From positions 558,001 through 622,000 of the forward strand of contig CM049991.1 in the NCBI GenBank assembly GCA_016630955.3: 64,000 bases of DNA. The letters run 5' to 3'. Position 1 is the stretch's first letter. Every line of letters begins with the position of its first letter. Under the pieces are notes generated by a model. It saw only the letters and a list, made by a program, of their open reading frames with translations, did no database searches and was not told where the DNA came from. Position numbers and translations under genes: made by a program. Source of the DNA: Didymella arachidicola (Eukaryota > Ascomycota > Dothideomycetes > Pleosporales > Didymellaceae). Shown in pieces: positions 33,341 to 44,116 of this stretch.

Positions 33341-33845
33341 GCTGTGTGCGCAGTGGAGGGCGTCGAGGGCGTCGAGAGCGTCGAGGGCGTAGTGGGCGCA
33401 GCGGGCGTGGGGGAGAACATGCGGCGGCGCGCAGTGACAGGCCGCATCAGCGCAGGCTTCGACTGCGGGCTGAGGGCTGCCTGGCGGGGGCCGTCGAGGT
33501 GTGTATAGCTACTACTTGGCGAGGGAGCTGCTGGTCGCTGGCCATGCTCACGGCTCGCGGCTGGTGAGACGGCGGGCAAGGCTGGGCAGCAAGCTAGCCA
33601 GCCAACGATGCGGGCGATCCAAACGGCGCGCCGGGCGGGTGACGGTGAACGGCCCAGGCACCTGACCGATCCTTCCCGTGCGTCATCGCCGGCATCTCGG
33701 CGGTGCACCACTGGACTCTGGACTTTGGAGGCCGTGGAGCAGGCCAAGGGCAGAGGAGCCCGCCGCCCGCCACCCGCATGCCCCGCCCGCTACCGCTCTT
33801 TCGCGTTCCGACTCTCAAGCTAGGCGCGTCTTGACGCGTCAACCC
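33341..33845. promoter_or_regulatory. Shared divergent promoter region of FAB1 and the OB-fold gene
   Basis: About 505 GC-rich bases between two divergent ATGs. The FAB1 side holds the short tandem repeat listed next. No TATA box is evident, and the role as promoter is inferred from position only. Confidence 0.5.
33357..33391. repeat. 9-bp tandem repeat in the FAB1 5' leader
   Basis: About three and a half copies of a 9-base unit (gcgtcgagg with one variant) lie 17-51 bases upstream of the FAB1 ATG, so they are probably transcribed in the 5' leader. Read in the FAB1 frame they would encode Ala-Leu-Asp repeats without an upstream ATG that I can identify. Confidence 0.6.
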
Positions 33846-36800
33846 ATGGCCCTGATCCTCCAGCCCTGGTTGCACCAAGACGTAAAGGACCAGCTCGACC
33901 TCGGCCACAGCTGGTTCGTCGACAAGCTGCAGGCAAAGGCAAATTCAGCGAAGCCCTCCACTGCGTCTGACAGCAAGTGGGACGGTCTCTACCACGACAA
34001 CGGATCCAGCATCGACATCATCGTCCCATTCTGCTCTGAGCAGGCGCACGTGCTTGTGTCCAAGGTAAGCCTGCTCTGCTGTGTACTCGTGCACCTCTGA
34101 CCCAAGTTCCCCTGCAGACCAGCCGTCTGACAGTCACAGACGGCCTCCACAGCACCGAGACGTCCCTCGCGGCTGCTTGTCTCGACGACCTGCGCGCACG
34201 GCACCCAAACCGGCAGATTGTGGTAGGAACCACCTGGACCGTGAAGAAGTACACGATACGCTACACGTCGTACGGTCCTCCGCGCAGCAAGCTTCGAATA
34301 ATATTGGATGCTATCGATTGGGTTTATGATCGTAACGGCAAATTCCTCCCAAGCGCAGAGGCCTTGTACCGCTCCAACGAGATAGCCTCGACACTGCAGC
34401 TGATCCACGACGCCCGCGTACGAGACGACGATCGGTGCTTGCGGACGCAACTCAAAGAAGAGGACGGACTGGACAGCAGCGGATACACGATGCCTGGCGC
34501 GGACGAGCGGATGGATGAGGATGCCTCGATGAACACACAGATGCCCTTTGGCACCCAATTCCAGCACCCCTCCCGACAGCGGCGGGATGAAGATGACGTC
34601 TCGTTCGTGGGCATCAACAGACTGGAGCCTGTGCTAGCAGGAAACACACAGAGGGCGGAGCTGAAACCTCGCTCGGGCGGCGCAGCAGACGCACAGCGCG
34701 AGTATTTGTTGTCACTTCTGACTAAAACAAAAGCGCAGCAACCAGCATATCCACAATCTCCAGTCCGTCCTCACGCGCACTCTACACCAGAGCCAAGAAG
34801 GTCTGGAGAGCATGCCAACACAGCTTCACCACGACCCAGAGAAACTCCTAGCAAACGGGCCAACCGAGAGGGAACAGCGGACCCCATTGCACAAGCAAGC
34901 CAACCTGTACAAGGCAAGGATAAGAAGCGTATGCCGGAGACAGAGACTGCGTTGCTCTCGCCCAGTCCAGCAAAGAATGCTTCCTTCTCTAACGATCCGC
35001 CCAAACGCCGCCACGTCAGCGAAGATGAGCTTGCGGCCAGCTGCTCATGGATGAAGGGACTCACTCTCAACCGCGCTACCACTACTGTACCTGAGGATCA
35101 AGCGAATCTACTAAATCACTCAGAAAGCTGGGCCAAGCAATCAAGGTTTCCACCAATCAATATACCAATCGCCCTCTTCACCGTCTTCAGTAGAACGGTC
35201 GATGAAAAGGCTACGCTCGAAGGTGCGACTAGCTCTGGGTCGTTTCACGAGACTCCGTCCTCCGGGTCGTATCCTGCCAACTCTGCCCCGCAGCCTGCCG
35301 AAGAGCAGGACAGTGATTCTGAAGAGGCCCCTACAAGCCCAGTTTCTTGGCACACTTCACCCAGTCCCCAACCGCCACAGCCACCGGTTATGCCTCGTCA
35401 AGGACTCCCTCCTGACTCCAGCGTCGAGACACCTGAGGACATTGCGGAAGCAGCGAACCCACAGAAGCCTGCCGTGGAACAGCTGCCACCATCTACGCTT
35501 CCTGCGTCTTCACACGCGGCCGAAGAAGATCTTCCACCATCCTCACCACCCGCACAGCTCGCAGCCGTCGACAGTGACGACGACATGGAGGTCTCCGTTC
35601 CTCAGGCATTGGGCGAAGACCTGTTGCAAGACTCTACCCGAGAACATGCCCCGCGCACGGAGATGAAGTCCAGTTCTGTGGTTCAAGTGAAGGAAACCCC
35701 TCACGACAAGGGCAAGAACGGGCAGCACCCTGCCGTGACGGTCTGTCCTCCTTCACAGGAGTCGGCAAGCCACTCGTCTTCGGCGTCCATCGTACGTGCC
35801 ACGTACTACCCGGAGCTACGCTCTTCGGCAGTAGAAGAGACCAGGCTGGGTGGTCTTCGCAACACCAACGACACAAGCCTTCTTCGCGACAAGGACGCTG
35901 ATCTCCAGGCTGAGATAGAAGACGCCCAGGTCATCTCAGACAATGAAGCTCACGATACGACCATGTTTGACACGTTTATACACGACAACCCAGTGCCACA
36001 GCCGGTTCCTATGAAAACCCGTGAAAAGCAAGCACGAAATTCGCAAGCAGAAATCACGCAAGCGGCTGAAGCGCAACCAGAGCCAACACCCACGTCTGCC
36101 CAACTTCGACCCAAAGACTCAAGTTCTGGCGCACAGCCTCCGCATGTCGCCACCCAAATTGCGATACCAGTGCCGGTACAAATGGAAAGGCAACCCTCGA
36201 GGGAGCCTTCGAATACACTTAGCCTTACCAAACGGAAACACGCAGCGTCTCCCACCCGGAGTCGCAGGCAAGGCGCCAGGGTCAAGCGTCCGAAGTTCGC
36301 TTTTGGATCCAAGGATGTTCAAACCTTGATCCGCGAGCGCCAGGAATCTCTGCAGATCAAACGACGGAAGTCCACGACGAGCGCTGAGAGCAGACAAGGC
36401 TCAGTCAACAGTGCGCCTATAGAGCCGGATCCTGACACGAAGATGGAAGACTCGGATATCACAGCGCCGGTCAAGTCTCCGGTCGTGGAAGCTTCCGCCG
36501 TGGAAGCGCGTGTCTCTCCAGCTGACGGCATGTCGCCCCGCCATCGAAGCCTTTACGCTTCGCCGAGTCCAAAACGGCGTCCAGTCCAAGCTGCACCTGT
36601 AACTAACATGGAGATCCGAACCATCAGTCTTGATCAGTCACAGCTAAAACAGCTTGATGAGCTTGCAGACCAGACTATAGATGAGACCACTGTGGGCATC
36701 CAGCAACAGCAGCCCCACGAATGTTCTGCATGTCAAGCGCGCTTCCTGGACGAGGATACTCTGAAGATGCACGTCCGGACGCACACCAGTAAGCACACCC

Positions 36801-38086
36801 ACGCTGGTCACAAACATGGTTCTGAACTCTCCCGCGTCGACGGCCCTATCCAAGACCACAGGACCGAAGATGAACCTGTAAGTCGACGATCGATTTCCGA
36901 GCCCGGGGACTCGGAAGCTGCGGCTGCGAAAGATGGTGAGGTACTGCCGCGACCAGAGAAGTTGCGAGAGTCGCAGCTGGAGGCGCAGGATGGATCAGTA
37001 CCTGCTCCTGCGTCAGCATCCACATCGACGCCTGCGTCTGTGCCTGAGGCATCTCCTGGCCCAAGTCGTACAACCGCAGAGGTTTCGGTCAGTGCAGACC
37101 AAGCAGCTACATTTGCTCCGGATGATGTCGAAGCTCCATCGACGATATTTGAAAAGTTCCAAGCTGCGTATCCTGAGTATAAGGCTAATTCCAAGCACTT
37201 CGTCAACCAGTGCAAGCTGATTGACGAGCTTGATGGAGACGATCGCATGGTGCCCAAATGGATGTGGGATGATTTTATCATTCGCAATCGGACAGATTAT
37301 GCGCGATATGCAACGGACTGCATCGCAGATGGTGAAGAGCCGACGGAGTATATACGCTTTTATAAGGACCGCATTCGCGATGCAATTTTCAAGAAGGGCG
37401 TTATCAAGACAAGGGCGGTTTTAGAGCAGGCACTGCAGGAGTTTGGTGTACAGCCGTTAGCCACGAAACCTCCAGCAGTGCAATTTCGCGTTCAGCAACC
37501 TGCTTACGAGCCGATCGAACGACCTTCACGCCCAGCCGCACACCGATTCTCTAATACCCACCAAGCACGCCGGGGGCCAATACAACGATCACCTCGGGAG
37601 TCCATACAGCCGTCACCTCGATATTCTGTTTCCCGGCATAGCCATGCTCCAATGCCGCCGCCGCCGCAGCAGCAGCAGCATGCAATCACGCCACCAAAGA
37701 AGAAAGCATCGCGAAAGTCACTTCCCTTTGCTATACCCAGTAGTGCAGTAACGTCGCGTGCAATTGGTACTGCACATGTTCGTCATTCGCTCCCTGCGAG
37801 CTCATCCCGAAATACATCTACATTGACCTCCGCCCAAACGTCTTCGGCTCATCCAGCTCTCGGCATACAGGAGACCCTTAGATCCAATCTCAGCAACTCA
37901 CTTCACTTCTACAAGTCACAACCATCTGCCTCACAACTCAAGTCGGGCACTGGCGAAGAGTACCGCGCTTTCCTGGCAGCCTGCGAGGCAACGACGGCCA
38001 CAACAGGGAGTAAACGGGTAAGGTCGACCCTAGCTTCGACGAACGACAAGAACGGAGGAAGTGCGAATGTTAAGCGCAAGAGCTAA
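33846..38086 (+). CDS. TPP1/Tpz1-like OB-fold protein with C2H2 finger (shelterin candidate)
   Basis: Two exons, 33846-34064 and 34118-38086, giving 1395 residues. Residues 1-150 resemble the OB fold of TPP1/Tpz1, the shelterin subunit that caps telomeres and recruits telomerase. The pattern is RLTVTDGLHST followed by a helix (LAAACLDDL), a strand after a Gly (TTWTVKKYTIRY) and KLRIILDAIDWV. The middle 700 residues are low-complexity, Pro/Ser/Glu-rich and presumably disordered. A C2H2 finger lies near residues 940-962 (C-x2-C-x12-H-x3-H). A predicted helical block at about 1077-1180 contains WMWDDFIIRNRTDYARY and an FYKDRI motif and seems conserved in this kind of fungal protein. Short Pro and Gln runs follow. 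The OB call rests on pattern similarity only, so the shelterin role is inference. Confidence 0.5.
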
Positions 38087-38790
38087 GTAAACGTAGGTTG
38101 ACAAGACCGTACCATGGCCACGCAGCGTTAAGGGACGGCCATCTGTAAAGGATCTGCCCAAGAAGAAGATCGACGTGTTGGAGTGGACCGACATACTATG
38201 AACTTTCGATTGGATATTTTGTCACTAGTCAGCATTGTATATTCGAAAAGTTTGGTCAAGCATTTGGGGTTAAGAGGCGTTGATATACCCCAGGATAAGC
38301 GAGAAGGAATTAGGATGTAGCATTGGATATTCATTTCAGGCCACGAGAGGTCCTTTGACCATCACATCGTCATGCCTCAACATCTTGGAACTTGAATCCT
38401 GCCTTGAGATCCACCAATGCACGCTCAATTGTGTCGTCTGAAACTCAGCCCCCAGATCCAAGAGCATGGGATATGCGTTTGTGCGGGTGAACTACGGCTC
38501 CTTCCCCGGGTAAGCACCTCAAACCAGAAGCTGCGACCTGCCCTTTAACCACATTCGACCCTCGCGACCGCGGTACCCATGGTATTACTCCGACGCGGCA
38601 GGAATGCGTTGAATGTGTGGACAGGATGATTAAATGAACTTTATGGGCGCAGGGACGCGTCTAACGCGCTCCTTTTACCTATGTACAGACTGCGTCCTAG
38701 CTGTGCTCAGGCGTCCACCCTCCCAGCCCTGAGGCGCCCGTATTTCCACGACTGCTCTAAACGCAGACCGTGCAAGAGATAACCGTCCAT
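38087..38790. other. Intergenic region between two plus-strand genes
   Basis: About 700 bases with no supported gene, repeat or RNA signal. Confidence 0.4.
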
Positions 38791-40269
38791 ATGCTCCTTC
38801 CGCCAGAGCTGCTGACGCTTGTCTTCTTGACTGGCTTGACTGCCGTCAATGCGCGTATGTTGCTTTGACAGACAATCTCACCAGCGTACTGACATACTTC
38901 AGAAGTCGAGGAAACAACCACGCCGGCATACAGCACCACGCCAGACGTACCTTCCGTCGTTATTACACCGACATCCGCTCTTCCTTTGTCTCCTACAGGA
39001 GATTTAAACGACATTGGCGCGCCAGCACCGACTCCGACGACCGACGAAGACCCACCGGCACCTACGTTCGATGAGGTCGAGGCATGTGACTTGCCCGATC
39101 CACCGGACTGGTGTAATGAGCCCCCGCCAGACTTTTGGCACCCTGAAGTGTCAGCGACTGGCTGGGATGACTGGGCGTCGTGGAACAACGACAACATAGG
39201 AGGTGGAAATAATATCGCGCCGCCGAAAACGACGTTGGCGCCGGTCGAGCAGACGCCAGATGTCATCACCACAGTAACACCAACAGTCATTGACATCAAG
39301 ACGAGCGTGGAGCCTACCGCTCCGGTAAGTGGTGGAGAGGCGACGCCGCAACCACAGATTCCGACTACCGTGCCGGCTACTGTACCCGCTGGGGAGGGGA
39401 GCAAAGAGCAGCATACACCGCCTGCACAGCAAACACCTGGTCAAGAAGCACAGCAGACGAAAGCAGCAGGGGGCAACACAGCACAAGCGAGCCAAGCTCA
39501 GGGAGGTCCTGTTCAACCTATCCCGGGGCCTGTTGCGCCTACGACACCTGCGCCAGGGGCACCTGCTCCGGGGCCGTCTACTGTTGGATCGAAGCCGAAT
39601 ACTGAGATTGTGCCAGAACAGATACAGTCTGTATATACAGGAAATGCACTTTTAGACACCATCATCAACCATCTGGGCAAGGCACAGCCTGGAGCGCAAC
39701 CATCTCAACCCGCGCAGGCCACACAGCCTGCTCTTCACACTACTGGAATATCTGGGGAAGGTTTTACCCAGGAGTCCGCTGCGGCAGCTACAGGCACAGC
39801 GAGAATTGGAGCAGGTGCTTCAGCGAACGGCTTCGAGGACGCAATCAGCCAGACCACACCCAGCGCCGTGCAAACGACCTCCCCACAGGACAGCATCGCA
39901 GTCGGCAACACCATCACCCTGGGATCCGTAACCATATCGCTCACAGCCGGTCTATCGACCGTAGTCGGCACAGGCACAGACACAACGCTCATCGCGATCC
40001 AAACCGACAGCGCAAGCCACACAATCATCACCATCAGCTCCAGCGGCACTGCCATCACTGCGACCATCACAAATGCGCCTGCAACCGTGACAATGCCCAA
40101 GACTGGGTTCGAGGCTAGCATCACGAATAGCGCAGGCAGAGGTGTGGCTTCTTCACGGGTTGCTGTCACAGCTGTGTCGACGAGTAGCAAGGGAGCTGCT
40201 AGTAGCCAGAACACACCGCTGACTGGACTGTCTGGTTTCATCTTTGGCCTGCTGGCTTCGTTGCTATGA
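38791..40269 (+). CDS. Secreted Ser/Thr/Pro-rich, probably GPI-anchored protein
   Basis: Two exons: 38791-38854, encoding almost exactly the signal peptide (LLTLVFLTGLTAVNA), and 38903-40269, giving 476 residues. After the signal, a short segment with two Cys and many acidic and Trp residues (FDEVEACDLPDPPDWC) is followed by a long Pro/Ala/Thr/Gln-rich stalk. A Thr/Ser-rich beta-like region (TITLGSVTISLTAGLSTVVG) comes next, then a Ser-rich end and a hydrophobic C-terminus (LSGFIFGLLASLL) that fits a GPI-attachment signal. This is a mucin-like fungal surface protein, probably heavily O-glycosylated. No enzymatic domain is seen. Its 3' side borders the gene-poor repeat field. Confidence 0.7.
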
Positions 40270-40389
40270 TCTGAGATTGTTATATCCTACGGACGACTCC
40301 AGCAGAATACCTCCGCGACTGCGACATTCCGACGTGACGATGGGAGAAAGCTGTCTTGATTCTTGACCTCGTTCTCGGAGCCAATGAGT

Positions 40390-42033
40390 ACTTCTATCGA
40401 GCCTGAACGGCGGAGAGCCACCACGAGATTTGCTGCCGCTATCCTTACGAGACATCTCACAGAACCAGCGCATGAAAGTGTCCATGAATTCTCAGCATTT
40501 CGATTCAAGCGGCTCTGTTCACGAGTCCCCACATTTCAAAGACGGCTCCAGCAATTCTCCTCCGATACCTTGGCATGCTGAGACGTCGACACGGAGAACA
40601 CCGCTGCATCTTGGTACCCAAAATCAGAATCAACGAGCACCTCCATTGAAACCGAGGGGCGGATCGCACGCTCGCAGCTGGTGTGGGCATGAAGACTTCC
40701 TCCAAGAGATTAGTGAGGCTTTGGACACGATCCATGGGGCTTGCATACCATTAGCTGCTACCATGCTGGTATATGGTCTCTCGGCTTGCTGTACGAAGCC
40801 CGTGTCGCTAGTAGCATTGGTCTGGGAAGCTGTCGTGCTGGTGGTGTTGCTCGTGGCAGGAGCCAGTACGGAGCTCTGGGGCTTGGTCGTGTTTTACTTG
40901 CCCATGTTTCAGCGGTGAATAGATGGAGGGAATGTACTTGATGATGATGAAGAGGCAAGCTGTGCTGAGATGCAAGCAGCTTGCAGCGAAGACGGATCGT
41001 CTTTATATGTCTTTTGAATTCACGCCTTCTTACGCCTCTTCCTCGGTCTCTTCCTGGTTGTCGAAGAGGCAGGCTGTCTGGTTATGCAGCGAAACTGACG
41101 CACGCATCTGATTGGCTTCGCGTAACTGGAATCTGGGTGCTGATTGGCTGGGTCCAACCTACCGCTCCGTTCCGTCGGGCATAGAATTGTGGGTCGCCGA
41201 GGCGATACCGAATCAGGTCTTTAACTACTTACCCGCGCCCGATCGGGAAATCAGCGTTTAATGCGTCAGCCTGCCCATGGCGATGAGGATAGAATCGAGC
41301 AAATCAAAACCCCATCGGCTGCGTGGGGATATGCATACCCATGATACAAGAGGCTATCCTGTTGTTGCCAGCACTTCAGACGCTATAGCTTTAGCTTTTG
41401 GCACGCCGACGTCCCTGCGGTCGGTGAGCATGAATGGCTGCCCATTTGCCGCGACCTGTTCCACCATGCACCGGAGGTCACGAGAACTCCCCTATTGTTC
41501 CCAGAACTGCAGACACCGCAGCCTTGGGCGCACCGAGGCCTAATAGAGACCAACGCAAGCAAGTCTACTGCAGTTGGAGCGAGCGAGTCAAGTGCGCAGA
41601 GCAATATACACTTGAATGCAGCCAGGTGACGAGAGTTAGTGGCAGCTAGAAGGGCATGTCTAATTTGAACATCTAGAAGTAGCAATTACCCCACAATTTA
41701 GCAAGAGCAGACATGTGTATTGACAAATATGGCTCAAGATTTCACCATTCGAATTGGACTATCTGCCTATCTTCAAACTCCCCCCTGGACCGCATCCTCT
41801 GTATCAGGGCCGATGCACACTTCCATCGAACTGGAGCGCCGGTTTGTTCGGATCTGCCAGCTGTCATCTATGGATGGATCTGGAAAATCTGGTGGCATTT
41901 TAACGGCTTCTTACTGCCATCACTGCCTAGTGTATGAGTATCATAGCAAACAACCATGGAACTCGAACGTCGGACTCTAATATCTGATCCTCTGGGTATC
42001 TCGAAATAGCCTCGCTATGAATTAGAACGAAGA
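40390..42033 (+). repeat. Five dispersed copies of a TSIELERR-like coding motif
   Basis: Plus-strand translation gives TSIEPERR at 40390-40413, TSIETEGR at 40639-40662, TSIELERR at 41819-41842, TMELERR at 41953-41973 and YELERR at 42016-42033. They are in different frames and separated by stops. The DNA is related over each core, so these look like remnants of a repeated unit rather than one intact gene. Confidence 0.45.
40742..40784 (+). repeat. Degenerate repeat core, copy A
   Basis: This 43-base core aligns without gaps to 42052-42094, with about 34 identities by hand; 7 of 9 differences are transitions. The plus-strand translation reads CIPLAATMLVYGLS here. The similarity continues weakly for about 80 bases downstream, where both copies encode VLVVLLV. 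Confidence 0.6.
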
Positions 42034-42051
42034 ACGTCTTTGCAGCAAATA

Positions 42052-42094
42052 TGCACACCGTTGCTGGCTACCATGTTGGTACATGGTCTTTCGG
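42052..42094 (+). repeat. Degenerate repeat core, copy B
   Basis: Partner of the core at 40742-40784; the plus-strand translation reads CTPLLATMLVHGLS. Here the frame also includes the nearest YELERR motif just upstream and stays open to 42237. The minus strand of both copies is also open and Ser/Thr-rich, so the original coding strand is not certain. Confidence 0.6.
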
Positions 42095-42645
42095 AACTTT
42101 GCTTGGAAGCTGGGCTGAACTTTACAGCAGTGATTTTGGTAGTACTACTGGTTAGAGAGGTTTGTGTGGACGTTTGCGATGTAGTGAGCTCAGCCATGTT
42201 GTTGCTCCGCGTGTCAGACGGTTTGGATGTAAATTAGTTCTTTTGAGCCGAATTTGGTCTGCTACTATTTGATGCCAGTTGATCCCTTCTTATAGTCGTT
42301 TTATACTCCCTCTTGAGCCCCTGTTTTGTGCGCTATAGGCCCGACATATGCCGTGAATAGAGTCGGCAGGAGTTACGTCTTCTACTGACTACCGAGGACG
42401 TTGCATTGGTGCGACTCAAATTCAACCTGGGTAAGAAGGCAACAGTGTGTGCTCTACGGTGATGTCCACGGTACGCAAACCCCTCGATGATCTACTTCAA
42501 TCAGCATGCTAGAATAAATACGGTATACGTTTCACAGGAGACGAAAATAGACGATGCCTCAAAAGGCAGATAGTCGATTCATGAGACCAAGAAGATCCAC
42601 CTTGATTGACCCATGTCCACTAATCGTCAATCTAATCTCTACTAG

Positions 42646-43219
42646 CTATTTCCGATTGATTTGAACTCCTACGATAGTCGCAACTGAGGTGGGACAGCAT
42701 CCCTGCGAGGGTTTATAGACTATCAGACCAATCAGCGTCTGGTTGGTATGACTTGCGCATTCCCCACACCAGGGTTCCAACCTTGTAAGGTTGCATTCAA
42801 GGTCATTTTCCCAATCGGGGCGCCTCTTGGATTCCTGTCGAGAGAGACAAGCCCAGTACAGATCGAACTCCTTCATTGAAACACTTCTCTCATGGCAGAA
42901 GTATCTTTTTGTCTTGTGGGTAACAGCAGGGACCACTCCTCATGCTGATGGGTGACATCTGTTAGTGAGGCCTACCCTATGAAGGCGACCGTGGAACCTT
43001 AGGCTTTACAAAGTCACAGATCCATTTTGTAAGGCTGCTAATCACGGAGACGCCGTAGCTCTCGTAAGCATATTCGCTGCCGGGCATGGGATCCGCACCG
43101 CGGTGATACTCATCAGGGAGTCGGTTCCGAGCACTGTGTTGCGGTCCGACACTGTGGTTTTGGTTTTGTCCTACCACGCTACCTAATGTCACCCTGTAGC
43201 CACCGTTACTCTGAGACAT
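42646..43219 (-). CDS. Possible two-exon hypothetical gene (weak)
   Basis: A frame from ATG 43219 to a stop at 42977 (about 80 residues, including RLPDEYHRGADPMPGSEY and SLTKWICDFVKPKVP) is followed on the same strand by a Trp/Cys-rich frame ending at 42646 (WACLSRQESKRRPDWEND, WCGECASH). An intron ending at an AG near 42955 could join them, but I found no splice pair with matching phase. I recognise no family. It may be a remnant. Confidence 0.2.
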
Positions 43220-43930
43220 TGGACGGTAAAGCTGAGACACGTAATGGCCCGAAAGGAGCTTGCATGCCGATGATAGCATCACTTTCCCCCGACTATGGGA
43301 TGCATTATACACGATAGGGCTGGCGATACCGCATTACCCCGAGATGATTCTTGCAAATGGAATAGTCGCTAGTGCCTCTCTAGGTGTGCGTGAGCGTGTT
43401 GCTAACGCTAATAGAGCAAGTGCTCTGAGATATAGTCATAGTGGTCTCTATCTGCAGCCACGGTAGGATCGCAGGTTAAGCTCATACACAAAGTTTGTGA
43501 TAGACCAAAGATTCCAAGAGGTTCTGTAGCAGGACGTAGATGATGTGATTCAAGACGACACTCGATTTGCGGGAACTTTTGGTAGCATCGTCGGTAGTTT
43601 TATTTTCGTTTTGGGGTTTGATCATGATAAATGTATTTTGTGCCAACACCCAAGAGCTAAACTCGTACAATAGAGTAGCTGGTGGCTATAGATCACCGAT
43701 ACTTTCTTTGGCCGAAAACTCGAGCCGCGAAAGGCGGGACTCTCCAGTGAGGCGCATCGTATTCGATGGCCACAAATTTCTAAATATTGGACCCTGCTCA
43801 CGAGAGTCTGCTGCACAACATTCCATCTGTCAAAGACACGAAATCAATGACAGCAGCAATCGACAGGTTCTAAAAAGTACAATGAGAAGACAACAAGCTA
43901 ATGGCATAGCGGGCACATGTAGAGGAGCAT

Positions 43931-43987
43931 CGATTCAACAGAGGAGCGTCGACTCAACAGACGAGGTTTGACTCAACAGAGGCGCAA
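43931..43987. repeat. 19-bp tandem repeat, three copies
   Basis: Three consecutive imperfect copies of a 19-base unit sharing the core actcaacagaggag (first copy attcaaca). The array sits about 130 bases beyond the stop of the Est1-type gene, on its 3' side. Confidence 0.75.
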
Positions 43988-44116
43988 ACGGAGATGCTCG
44001 TCATCACGGCGGAGGGCGAGCATCCGAACGCCCTGATCGGAAGGGATTGGGTTGCCCTTGAAGGTAGCCCCTGCTCTGGGAACGTAGTGGCTGCATGCGA
44101 ACTAATGGTCACGCCT

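Larger units (their letters stand above)
40270..44116. other. Gene-poor field with degenerate repeats
   Basis: About 3.8 kb without a clearly intact gene. It contains the two related 43-base cores, five matches to a short [TSIM]-E-x-E-R-R-like motif and a 19-bp tandem repeat, all listed separately. A weakly supported minus-strand gene candidate lies at 42646-43219. The rest shows only short frames on both strands. Confidence 0.5.

Noticed and set aside
31056..33508. Several long plus-strand frames (up to 255 codons)
   Set aside because: All antisense to FAB1 in GC-rich, low-complexity coding sequence; Arg/Gly/Ala-rich shadows.
38757..39404. 215-codon minus-strand frame
   Set aside because: Antisense to the mucin-like gene, which has a signal peptide, clean intron and GPI-type end.
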